In this document: piece by piece, positions 20,113 through 30,505 of the stretch | Numbering within the stretch: the first letter of the stretch is position 1 | How the letters are laid out: each line of letters opens with the position of its first letter | Assembly: GCA_033065855.1 (NCBI GenBank) | Contig: JAVXUO010002614.1 | Span: 56,001-120,000 of the forward strand | DNA: 64,000 nt | Source: Escallonia rubra | Taxonomy: Eukaryota; Streptophyta; Magnoliopsida; Escalloniales; Escalloniaceae | Direction: 5' to 3' | Made by a program: the position numbers and the translations under genes | Notes under the pieces: generated by a model | The model's database searches: none | The model's input: the letters and a program-made list of their open reading frames with translations, nothing else | Told to the model about the DNA's origin: nothing

Positions 20113-22455
20113 GTCACAACCCGAACCCACGGGTAGGCCCGTGAGCTAGGCATGTGATCGGCCGCAAACCCAATGGACTCCAACCAGGGCTCTGCCAGGC
20201 CTTACTCGCTAAACATCAATATAAGCTACAGCGAAAATTAAAACTTCTACAAACTTTTAAATACATTATCATATTTTTATTTAAATACAACACTTATGCT
20301 AAAACTCTTCATAACTCCAATTGTCATCAGCTAAAACTAAACCAACAATCTAAATATTATCGACTTATTCAATACAGTCTCCGTAGCTCCACGCCAAATT
20401 GTCCTTCTTATGTTCCTTACCATTACCTTACTTTCAAACCTGAAATGATAAGTAAGGGATGAGCTTCCACGTGCTTAGTAAGTAACCAATGATTCAACTA
20501 AGTGGACCATAGCATGTCAAAAAATAACTCACTTTATATTGTAGCATCTTTAAGATATTTAAAAATCATAGAATAAGTAATCATCGAATAAAACGTAATA
20601 GAGTACATGGAACAAAATTGAGGAATAAAATTGTTAGCATAAAACCTCAGGACAAACAGCTCCATTCCAACATCAGCTCAAACGATATGCTGCAGTCAGC
20701 GTACAGGCCCCACTGACTAGGGCCCGAAATCCCTCCTACATCCGGGATAAATAATTCTGTGGACGCAAGGGCGAACCACAAGCAACAGTACTGTGCATCA
20801 ACGTACAAGCCCCGTTGACCAGGGCCCAAAATCCAACTTTCTCCTGTTGGATATGGGGCACAACAATCGAATAAACAAAGTCACTTTTGGTTCATCGTAA
20901 ACACAACCACTCATCAATTGACTGGTCTAACCATCCTCATGCCCCCTTTCGATAGTTTTCAAGTTGCTTCATATTCACAAGAACGTCAAATTCCAAAACA
21001 TTTCACTTGTACCAAATATTTCAGATTTGAGGTCTATTTCAATTTCTAAACAAAATATCATTGCATGCTGGTCTGATTTTTCACGAGAAATAAACCATTA
21101 AAAGCTTTGTTTGGCAATTCAAGCCAGAACAACTAAACATAATTAAAGCAGTCAACGTTAAACTTCACTTTTTTAACAGAAGATAAACATATACATTATA
21201 TATATAAAAAAAAATAAAAAAAATATTAGTTGAATCAAAGGGTCACTTACTTGTCCCTGACACATTTCCTCGGTCCAAAATTCTCTGAATAAACCTAGAT
21301 TGGCAATCCATTTGTTAGAACATAATCTATGCTACTATACTAATAACCTAATATCGGCTACCCACCATGTGCTCACTTCTAACTTCGAAATCGCTCAACT
21401 CAAAACGCGCCTCGCATGCGGCCAACCTACCTGAAAATATCGTACAATCCTTAATGCGCAACAATATTTCAAATTTATTATAAATTAGAATAAAACACTT
21501 TTATAGCTTAAAACATTATAAAAAGTCAAAATATGAATTTTCTGAATTTTTGAATATTTTCGAATTAAAATAATTTCTTTAAAATGCAATAAAAACTCAT
21601 AAATTGCCAAAATTGCTTCTAGCTGAAAGTAAAGTCCCATAATTTTTGTAAGAGCTTTAAAATATGTATAAAAATGATAGAAATTTAAATCAGAAATTAA
21701 AAGGCATAAAAAATATTTTTAAATTATTCGTTTTGCTAAAAAAGATGCGATACGGAAACCATAGAAAATCAACTCTAAAAATCATCAAATTCAAACTGAG
21801 TCCTATTTATACCATAAAGACATTACTCTAATGTTTCCCAGAACATTTTCAGGGTTTATAGGCTCCAAAAGAATTTTACAAATCTGAAATTACAGAAAAT
21901 ACTAAAAATACATACGATTTTAGAAAATTATAAAATTTTGCCACAAATTCTAATATGGCCAAAGGTACTATACTTTAAAATTTCACGTGCTAACGATATC
22001 TACACACTATCTAATGCGGGTGACTTACCTAAAGCTAATATGTGTACACCTATGCAAGCATACCCATTTCATTTTCTTCTCCGTCCACTACCCAGAACAC
22101 AGTCACCAGTCCATAGTTACTGTTCACGCAGCTTCCCTTTGCTCTCCATTTTCATCTCATAACCACCACTTGCTTACACATGAAACACCACTCATAACAC
22201 ACACTATACACACATAAAATATCTAGCACCTACACACACCAAAAACACACCCAGTAGTAGCTTGTCTTCTTTTTGTTTCATTCACTCAGGCACACCCCTT
22301 ACCAAACACACAGGTTCACATACCTCCACTCACTCACATTATGCACACTCACGCACACACTGTACTCACACATACACACACCTTCTACACCTTACACATT
22401 CGCCAATATATATAAAATTTGCCAACCCATTTGTAACTCTCACACCCACTGTCAT
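20113..22455 (-). repeat. LTR-like block, minus orientation, next to chromovirus G2
   Basis: On the minus strand it ends GGGTTGTGACA at 20113, the common 3' end of chromovirus LTRs. It carries TATAAATAG at 21811-21803, a donor-like TTTCAGGTAGG at 21430 and an acceptor TTTCAGG at 20440 preceded by AAGCTCATCCC. No gene is seen; the interior is AT-rich. The right edge cuts the G2 RT at about 22455, so it is probably not in its original place relative to G2. Confidence 0.5.
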
Positions 22456-22983
22456 CTGTAGAATAGTTCTCAGGTGCTCACTGTGCTCTTCCTCCGACTT
22501 GGAGTACCCCAAAATATCGTCAATGAAAACAATCACGAACTGATTCAGATACGGTCTAAACACACGATTCATTAGGTCCATAAAAGCAGCAGGGGCATTA
22601 GTCAACCCAAACGACATCACTAAAAACTCATAATGACCATAACGAGTCCTAAACATAGTTTTTGGCACATCCTCTGTCCTGACTTTCAGCTGATAGTATC
22701 CAGAACGCAAATCGATCTTCGAGAAAAAACTCGCTCCTTGAAGTTGGTAAACAAATCATCTATGCGCAGTGATCTTATTTAACTCACGGTAGTCAATGCA
22801 AAGTCTTAACGTACCATCCTTCTTCTTGACGAATAAGACATGGGCACCCCAAGGTGACACACTAGGGCAAACGAACCCTTTATCAAGTAGCTCTTGAAGC
22901 TGTTCCTTTAACTCCTTCATCTCTGAAGGCGCCATTCGATACGGAGCCTTGGAAATAGGTGTCGCTCCAGGAATTAAGTCCAT
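22456..22983 (-). pseudogene. Chromovirus G2 reverse transcriptase, truncated
   Basis: The minus frame contains [40 protein letters not shown] and, after a frame break near 22755, [22 protein letters not shown] [15 protein letters not shown], then [18 protein letters not shown] and the catalytic [10 protein letters not shown]. The thumb is cut off at about 22455. RT makes the cDNA of the element; this piece lacks thumb, RNase H and integrase. Confidence 0.88.
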
Positions 22984-23960
22984 CGTGAATTCAATCTCAC
23001 GATCGATGGGTTTCCCGGCAACTCCTCGGGAAACACCTCAAGAAAATCGCATACTACTAGTACATCTGATATCTCAAGACCTCCATGATTGGTATCAAGG
23101 ATGTGTGCAATGTAACCCTCACACCCCTTACGAAGCATACGACGAGCTGAAATAGCTGAAATAATAGACAACCCGCTAGGTTTTGAACCCCGAAACTCAA
23201 ACTCGGACAAATCAGATAAACAAAAATGGACTCGCTTCTCAAAGCAGTCAACTAAAGCATGATAGGATGTCAACCAATCCATACCCAGAATCACATCAAA
23301 ATCACGAATATCTAAAGGAACTAGATCCCCAGGGAGGTCCCTATCACATATGCGGATCTTACAGTCCCTAAATATTGACTTAACTATCACAGAATCTCCA
23401 ACTGGAGTACCGACAGACAACTCATAGTGAAGAGACTCGGGTCTAACCCCGAGGTGAAGTGCAAACGAAAGAGAGATAAAATAGTGCGTGGCACCAGAGT
23501 TAAACAATACATGTGCATCAATTGAGTCAATCTGAATCGTACCTGCCACCACATCCTTTGAACCCGATACATCCTTAGCTGTCATGTTGAATACCCTGCC
23601 GGTAGCCTTAGGTTTCTGCCCTCCTACTGACTGACTTGTACTCTGTCTTGGGCCCAAAGTTGTACTCGTTGCAACTGAACCTTGTGGGCCAGATTGCCCC
23701 GATACTGGAATAGGACAATCTCTGATATGGTGACCCTTTTGGCCACATCTGAAGCACGCTCCTGTATCCTAATGGCAACTCTGACCGTCATGTCGCTTGT
23801 TGTACCTCTGAAAAATAGGATCAGAACCTATAGACAGAGGCCTCTGAACAAAGTTCTGACTAGAACTCTCAATTACCTTGAGCATGACCCTGCCTCTGAC
23901 CTTGGTCCTTCTGACCGACAGTAATCGACAAAGATGTCAGTTGTTGCTTCCCATCACTTT
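22974..23960 (-). pseudogene. Chromovirus G2 zinc knuckle and aspartic protease
   Basis: Minus strand. A gag zinc knuckle CFRCGQKGHHIRDCP lies at about 23755-23700. It is followed by the protease, in which the catalytic Asp lies in VLFNSGATHYFI (the expected DSGA reads NSGA, so the Asp is lost) and the conserved VILGMDWL block is at about 23290. The end reads [10 protein letters not shown], a shift from the usual PGLPPxREI. Stops occur in the gag part (near 23770 and 23875). It joins an S1-type LTR fragment at about 23960. Confidence 0.83.
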
Positions 23961-24466
23961 GTGCCGTGCTTCCCATCAATTTTAAGTTTTCATTTGAAGG
24001 AAAAGGAATTTCCTTCGACCGAATCAGGCAGATGCGAAAATGCTTCTTCAAAAAATATATATTTTTTTCAATTCGACCAAAAACTTGTTTTCATTCGAAT
24101 GAAAACTTTTTTTTGTTTTTTTTTTCATTCGACAGAAAACTGTTTTCATTCAAATGAATACTTTTCATTCGAATGAAAACTTCAGTCCTCGCTCTTTGTG
24201 ATTTTAAATACTTTTCATTCGAAGCGAAAATCTTTTCATTTGAAGCAAACCCATTTTCATTCGAAGCAAAATATTTTCAATCGACCGAATCTTTCAGTCA
24301 CTCAAAAACATTACTACCCTTTTAATTTGATTCGAACGAAACCACTATTCATTCGACCCAAAATTCCAGAAACGTTAACAACCATTTTCTTAATATTATA
24401 AAAAAGATCAACAACTTATTTACTTAAAATAATAATTTCGCACAAGGAAAAAGAAATTTTTTGGGG
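23961..24466 (-). mobile_element. S1-family LTR fragment, minus, 5' end only
   Basis: On the minus strand it begins at 24466 with TAATACCCC, the same start as the solo LTR at 29608 (TGTAATACCCC), minus its first bases. It is dense in TTCGAA-centred repeats such as TTTTCATTCGAATGAAAA (24000-24360). It breaks off at about 23960 before any TATA box. Confidence 0.7.
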
Positions 24467-24815
24467 TATTAGAGATTGAAGCGGTTGTGAATTGGCAAAG
24501 ACCGGCTACTATGAAAGAAGTTTGTAGCTTTTTGGGACGGGTATTATCGGAGATTTGTGCAAAATTTCTCAATGATTTCAAGTCCATTAACAAAGCTTAC
24601 TCAAAAATCAGTGAAGTTTGTTTGGGATGCAAAGTGTGAGCCTAGTTTCCAAGAATTGAAGTAACGATTGATTTCAGCCCCTATTCTAACTCTATCGGAA
24701 GGTCATGATAATCTTATAATCTATAGTGATGCTTCACATGTTGGTTTGGATTGTGTTATAATGCAGCGGGGAAAGGTAATAGCATACGCTACGAGGAGGC
24801 TAAAACCATATGAGT
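24467..24815 (+). pseudogene. Displaced G1 RT-thumb and RNase H fragment
   Basis: Reads IEAVVNWQRPATMKEVCSFLG then ISAPILTLSEGHDNLIIYSDASHVGLDCVIMQRGKVIAYA, the same segment as 26740-27060. It runs straight into gag at about 24815 (KPYE|FLNFEQGNL), so it is out of order. Confidence 0.85.
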
Positions 24816-25439
24816 TTCTGAATTTTGAGCAGGGCAATCTATATTTCTCAAAGTGTTAAATTGAAAAGGGAGGCTGAATTTCTGAATTTTGAGCACGGCA
24901 ATCTAACGGTGCAACAATATGCAACCAAGCTCACATTACTGGTTAGGCATGCTTCGTACTTGGTAGAGGGAAAAGATAGGAGGGCTAGAAAGTTTCAAGA
25001 TGGTTTGAAGCCTGAAATCCAAGAAAATATCTCAATTCTAAATATTGATGACTATTACGAAATGGTAGACAGAGCTTTGCTCATTGAGAAGAGTGATGGG
25101 GACATACAGAGGAAAAGGGCACGATTGAGTGGAACTAGACCAAATCTTTCAAATTGGCAAGGCGGAAGGAATTTGAACATCGGTGGTAATAAAGTGCAAA
25201 GAGCAGGGGCATATAATGATCAATGAAGAATGCAACAACCTAAAGGAAAGCTTGTGACTCAGCAAAGTCAGCAAGTACAAGGGTACAAATTGAGTTGTTC
25301 TTATTGTGACAAGGTTGGGCATAATTTTGATTCTTGTTCGAGGAAGGAAGGGAAATGTTAAGCCTGTGGATCCTTGGATCACCATATGAATGATTGTCAT
25401 AATCCGAGGCCAAAACCTATTCAGTAAAGTGGCAAGCAA
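24816..25439 (+). pseudogene. G1 gag C-terminus with two zinc knuckles
   Basis: The gag helical region (KREAEFLNFEHGNLTVQQYA, FTSLARHASYLVEGE-like, ARKFQDGLKPEIQ) is followed by two CCHC knuckles, CSYCDKVGHNFDSC at about 25298 and C-ACGSLDHHMNDC at about 25358. A stop falls inside the second, after its first Cys. Gag packages the element RNA. A 60-70-bp piece (FLNFEQGNL plus KLKREAE) is duplicated at the left junction (24816-24900). Confidence 0.85.
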
Positions 25440-26154
25440 GGAACGAGTACATGCCGAGGTACGGGGAAACTAAGACTTCAGGGAAGGGCTATTACTTTGG
25501 GACAAGAGGAGGCAAGAAATTCGGCCGAAGTGAATGGAGGTACACTTTCCTTTTTTCAGCACTTGTCACGAGTTTCGATTGATCCAGGTTCATCAAATTC
25601 TTATGTAGCCCCACATTTTGTGCATCATTTGGGTAAGAGACTTGAGAGTTTACCATATGAACTTGTGGTGAGTATACCTACGGGGGGACTCCTTACTTAG
25701 TGACGTTATATATAGATCATGCCAGTAGTAGTGTGTGGTAAGGGATTTAACGCTGATCTAATGCTACTACCCCTTCAGAATTTGGATGTCATTCTTGGTA
25801 TGGACTGGTTTTCTCAACATCATGCTAATGTTAATTGTCATGCTAAGAGTGTTACTTTTGATATGCCGGAACAAGGTGCACTGGAATTTGTCGGGGATAA
25901 AGAGTTTTTTTCAACACCTATTATTTCCACTTTTCATGCTCGTCGGTTGCTTTCTAGAGGTTGTGTAGGGTACCTTTGTTATGCAATTGATCACGGTAAG
26001 AAAGAGCATAAAATTGAAGACATTCCAGTTCTTCGTGAGTTCAACAATGATGTGTTCCCTGATGATATAAAACCTCTACCCCTGATCGAGAATTTTAATT
26101 TCTTATTGAGTTATTGCCCGGAAAACAAGTGCGGTTTCTAAAGCTCCATATAGA
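25440..26154 (+). pseudogene. G1-b aspartic protease
   Basis: The protease active-site block reads SIDPGSSNSYVAPHF; family members here use DPGSS rather than DSG/DTG. It is followed after a frameshift near 25700 by VILGMDWFSQHHANVNC and the C-terminal HARRLLSRGCVGYL. A second frame change sits near 26130. The enzyme cuts the Gag-Pol polyprotein. Confidence 0.85.
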
Positions 26155-26934
26155 ATGGCTCCAACAGAGTTGAAGGTTCAATTGCAAGAACTACTAGCTA
26201 AAGGCCTTATTCAACCAACCGTACTATTCGTTAAAAAGAAAGACAGTTCGTTGAGATTGTGCATTGATTACAGGCAATTGAATCATGTGACTGTGAGGAA
26301 CAAATATTCACTTCCGCGCATTGATGCCTTGTTTGATCTATTACAGGGTGCAACAGTATTTTCTAAGCTTGATTTGAGATCAGAATATTATCATTTGAAA
26401 GTCCGGAAAGAAGATGTACCCAAAAAAGCGTTTAGAACACGTTATGGTCATTATGAGTTCCTTGTTATGCCGTTTGGTGTTACTAACGCTCCAGCAGCCT
26501 TCATGGACATGATGAATTGTGTTTTTAAGCCATAATTGGATTCATTTGTTGTAGTCTTTATTGATGATATTCTTGTCTACTTCAAGGACCGTGAACATCA
26601 TGAATACCATCTCCGGGGAGTGTTGCATGTTTTAAATGAAAAGAAATTGTTTGCAAAGTTCAGTAAATGTGAATTTTGGCTCGAGCAAGTTACATTTTTG
26701 GGACATATTTTATCTAGTGCAGGCGCAGCCGTAGATCCTGTAAAGATTGAAGCGGTTGTGAATTGGCAAAGATCGGCTACTGTGAAAGAAGTTTGTAGCT
26801 TTTTGGGATGGGTATTACCGGAGATTTGTGCAAAATTTCTCAATAATTTCAAGTCCATTAACAAAGCTAACTAAACAATCAGTGAAGTTTGTTTGGGATG
26901 CCAAATGTGAGGCTAGTTTCCAAGAATTGAAGTA
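26155..26934 (+). pseudogene. G1-b reverse transcriptase
   Basis: Blocks in order: [75 protein letters not shown], a stop at 26533-26535, then catalytic FIDDILVY and CEFWLEQVTFLGHIL. A short deletion removes the S-P-W-G-A segment that normally precedes LFVKKK. Both palm Asp of FIDD are present, but the frame is broken. Confidence 0.88.
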
Positions 26935-27540
26935 ACGATTGATTTCAGTCCCTATTCTAACTCTATCGAAAGGTCACGATAATCTTATAATCTATAGTGA
27001 TGCTTCACATGTTGGTTTGGGTTGTGTTATAATGTAGCGGGGAAAGGTAATACCATACGCTTTGAGGAAGCTAAAACCCTATGAGCAACCTATCCTACAC
27101 ATGATTTGGAATTGGCAGCAATTGTATTTGCCCTACATAGATGGCGGCATTATTTGTATGGGGCAGCGTTTGAAGTGTATACGGACCATAAAAGCTTGAG
27201 GTATCTATTTTCACAGAAAGAGCTCAATATGAGGCAGCGTATATGGATGGAACTTATCAATGATTACAATTGCACCATCCAATATAATTCGGGCAAAGCT
27301 AATGTGGTTGTTGATGCATTGAGTAGAGAAGTTTTTGTTGCACACTTGATGAAAAAAGAGTGGAAATTGTTAGAAGATGCATGCGTTTGGCAGCCTCGAC
27401 AACATAAGACAAGTATTGCCTTTATTAATATTAGGGTGCAGCCTATTTTGATAGAAAGGATTAGAGAAGCTCAAGCACGAGATCCAGAAGTACAAGCTAT
27501 TTTGAAGGATTCGTTCCGAATCAGATTTTACGTTGCACAG
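26935..27540 (+). pseudogene. G1-b RNase H
   Basis: Starts ISVPILTLSKGHDNLIIYSDASHVGLGCVIM, a stop at about 27035, then a frameshift near 27100 into [31 protein letters not shown] and [10 protein letters not shown]. The catalytic Asp of YSDAS and YTDHK are visible. It runs on into the pre-integrase linker ([13 protein letters not shown]) and stops at 27541. Confidence 0.85.
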
Positions 27541-28020
27541 TGATGGTTTGCTCCGAATTGGTAAGAGAATGTGTGTTCTGAATGATGCTAGTTTGAGACG
27601 AGAGATAATGGAAGAAGCACATCGGTCCAAGTATTCTATCCACCCGGAAGCACTAAAATGTATAAGGCTCTAAAGTCTAGTTATTGATGGACTAACATGA
27701 AGAGAGATGTGGCTGAATTTGTTGCAAAATGTCTTACATGTCAACAAGTTAAGTTGGAACATCGCAAACCAGCTGGGTACTTCAACCTTTATCCGTGCCT
27801 GAGTGGAAATGGGAGCATAATACGATGGACTTTGTATCAGGTTTACCTTGAACTCAAAATGGACATGATGCTATTTGGGTGATTATTGATAGACTCACTA
27901 AATCGACTCACTTTCTTGCTATAAATGTGACTTACACCTTAGAGAAGTTGGTAACGTGTGTATATAAAAGAGATTGTTAGATTTCATGGTGTACCGGTAA
28001 GCATTATTTGCAATCGAGAT
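27541..28020 (+). pseudogene. G1-b integrase, part before the solo LTR
   Basis: Fragments in alternating frames: LLRIGKRMCVLNDASLRREIMEEAHRSKYSIHP (zinc-binding His region), MKRDVAEFVAKCLTCQQVKLEHRKPAG (CxxC), then the first catalytic region (frame-shifted, about 27800-27900) and a segment ending at the CNRD block. The solo LTR enters exactly at the second catalytic aspartate block. Confidence 0.85.
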
Positions 28021-29608
28021 TGTCACGCCCCGAAAACGCGAGGCCGCGACTAACGTCAAACTCCATTATATACCATTTACAGTTCTAAAGATAACGGTAT
28101 AGACAGAGCAACTAAATCCTCTAAGATAAAATATCTCCACAAACAAAAGTCTAAGACAATCCGTTCACCAAAATAATTCCACTGAGTATTGCTTTGCAAA
28201 ATAAATTACCAAACACAACGGTGATATAATTTACATTGCTCAAATATACTAACAAAGACTATAAACTCTAATTTCCCCCAAACATGCCACGCCCGAAAAT
28301 CACGTCAGATACCTGTGGTAAGGGACAAAACAAACAAGTAGGGGGTGAGCTCGAATAGCCCAGTAAGTGGGGAAAACAAATCGGAAGCAAATACGATGAT
28401 TCGTATTTCAAAACAACATCAAGTATCTGACGAACAATTAATAACAATTGACCACTATGCAAATAAGGCGAATCAAATATACGAAATGTTCATAAGGTGG
28501 TCCAAAGAACCCAAATCAAATACAAGCCCGAAGGTACGAAAGTGCAATCATATCTTACTGTCAAATACCAAAGCAAACGTCATTAAGCGTTTAACCCAAA
28601 ACACATTTCAAATTATATGTCGGGTACGCTACGAACATACGATGACTATGGTGGTCATAAGACCCAAATGTCGAACCAAACATCAAACGTCAAACGTGTG
28701 CTCCGGAGCATACTAGGAGACTTCGGCTCTCTAGTATAACAAACATGTGTCCAAAGGACCCTATCAATTTGAGAGTTGTTCAACATAGTCAATGTCAATC
28801 TTAAATTGATGGTCACAAATGTACAAATTCAAAGTTGAGCATCATTAAGGCACAAATGAGAAAGGGTGAACAATGTTCTCAAGAAGGCAAAAGTGGAGCA
28901 ATCAATTACAAACGAGCATAGATGAATCAAAAGTGACGAAAGTATAAGCCTTCGGATTTTCGAAGAAACCTTTCCACAGCAAAAATCGTATAAACCCTTA
29001 CCTCAAACAAGCTTTTGAACCAAAGAAAACCTTAAAACACCACTCTAGCGCCAAAGAGCTTCCCAAGCCTCCTATTCTCTCTCTCTCTCCGCCGCAAAGG
29101 AGCAAGAAATCAAGAACAAAAGGGCTAGGAATGAAATAGAACACTATTTATAGGGGACAAAAATTTTAAACCTGTAAGTCGACCGAAAACAACTTTCAGT
29201 CGACTGAAAACACATTTTAGTCGACTGAAAGTACTGTTCAAAAGCACTGTTCATAGTACTGTTCAAAATTACTGTTCATCGACTAAACTTTTAGTCGACT
29301 GAAATCACACTTTTAGTCGACTAAAACCTTTAAATTCTACTAAAACCTTTAAATTCGACTAAAAGTCCAGAAAACTATTTTTACACAATTTAAACACTTT
29401 TTAGTCGACCGAAACACTTTTAGTCGACCGAAAACACTTTTAGTCGACTAAAACCTTTTAAATTCGACTAAAAGTTACTGTTCATTTGACCAAAAATTTC
29501 AGAAACAATCCCAATTCATTTTCTTAGTTTTAACAAAAGACCACAAACTATTTATTAAAAAATATACAAATTTTTGCATAAGGAAAAGGAAATTTTCGGG
29601 GTATTACA
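28021..29608 (-). mobile_element. Solo LTR, S1 family, in G1 integrase
   Basis: Plus-strand ends are TGTCACGCCCCG and GGGGTATTACA, flanked by the perfect 5-bp duplication GAGAT (28016-28020, 29609-29613). Sense is minus: TATA at 29153-29145, a donor-like AGGTAAGGG at 29001, an acceptor CCACAGG at 28313 preceded by GAGCTCACCCC. U3 holds an array of GTCGAC-centred palindromes (29180-29500). It is flanked on both sides by one integrase gene, so it arose by LTR-LTR recombination after insertion. No coding content. Confidence 0.92.
29145..29153 (-). promoter_or_regulatory. TATA box of the S1 solo LTR
   Basis: TATAAATAG on the minus strand, immediately downstream of the TCGA-palindrome array. The homologous box in the second S1 LTR is at 34062-34070. 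Confidence 0.65.
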
Positions 29609-29613
29609 GAGAT

Positions 29614-30477
29614 CCTCATTTTACTTCGAGATTTTTGAAGGCTTTTCAAGATGCAATGGGAACTAAACTTGCTTTTAGCACATCTTTCCATCCACAAACA
29701 GATGATCAAAGTGAAAGAACAATTCAGACCTTGGAGGATATGTTAGGAGCATGTACTATGGAATTGAAAGGTAATTGTGATGATCACTTGGCACTTGTGG
29801 AGTTTTCTTACAATAACAACTACCACTGTAACATTGAAATGACACCACTTAAAGCTCTATAGGGCAGGGAGTGCAGATCTCCAGTTTGTTGGAATGAAGT
29901 TGGTGAAAGACAATTACTTGGACCCAAATTGGTGCAAGAAACCACAGAAACAATCAAGGTGATCCATGATCATTTGTTAACGACTAGGAGTAGACATAAA
30001 AGTTACGCAGATAAAAGGATAAGAGATTTGGAATTTGCTGTGCGAGTTCATGTATTTCTACGTGTTTCACCTTATAAAAGAGTTACCAGATTTGGAAAGA
30101 ACCGAAAACTAGCACCGCGCTACATTGGTCCTTTTGAGAATTTGGAACGAATTGGTGCAATAGAATATCGGGTTGCATTGCCACCGTCACTTGCTGGTAT
30201 ACATGATGTTTTCCACGTATCTATGTTGAGGAAGTATGAGCCTGATCCTTCACATGTATTGCATCATGAACCGATTTCAATTCAGAATGATTTATCTTAT
30301 GTCGATCAACCGATTCAAATTTTGGACCGAAAGGAACAAGGGCTACGGAACAGGAACATACCACTTGTTAAGGTATTATGGGAACACCATGGAATTGAGG
30401 AAGCAACATGGGAGAGAGAGGGGCTAAAATCAGAAAGAAGTAGCCCCATGTTTTTCCTTACTGAGGTACGAATTTAG
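29614..30477 (+). pseudogene. G1-b integrase C-terminal part and chromodomain
   Basis: Continues from the LTR with FTSRFLKAFQDAMGTKLAFS, then FHPQTDDQSERTIQTLEDML with the catalytic Glu. After a stop at 29860-29862 comes a 182-codon frame with FGKNRKLAPRYIGPFENLER, GIHDVFHVSMLRKYEPDPSH and the chromodomain NIPLVKVLWEHHGIEEATWE. It ends in its own stop at 30475. The chromodomain marks the element as a Tekay-like chromovirus. Confidence 0.88.
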
Positions 30478-30492
30478 GGACTAAATTCTTTT

Positions 30493-30505
30493 AAGGAGGG
30501 GTAGG
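30493..30505 (+). other. Polypurine tract of G1-b
   Basis: AAGGAGGGGTAGG immediately before the LTR start TGTGAGGACCC. Confidence 0.75.

Larger units (their letters stand above)
24467..30505 (+). mobile_element. Chromovirus G1-b internal region, rearranged
   Basis: Order on the plus strand: a stray RT-thumb/RNase H piece, gag C-terminus, two zinc knuckles, protease, RT, RNase H, integrase (interrupted by a solo LTR), chromodomain, polypurine tract. The following LTR (30506-32509) is complete. The 5' LTR and gag start are missing. Many stops and frameshifts are present. The same family appears at 1-353, 32632-34055 and 52278-60862. Confidence 0.88.

Noticed and set aside
20154..20462. 102-codon plus frame in the LTR-like block
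   Set aside because: AT-rich, no domain, and it crosses the putative acceptor and GCTCATCCC box of a minus-oriented LTR.
22020..22030. AGGTAAGTCACC on the minus strand at about 22025 as the intron donor of the 20113-22455 block
   Set aside because: It lies upstream of the TATA box (21807) in the sense direction. The donor-like site at 21430 fits better.
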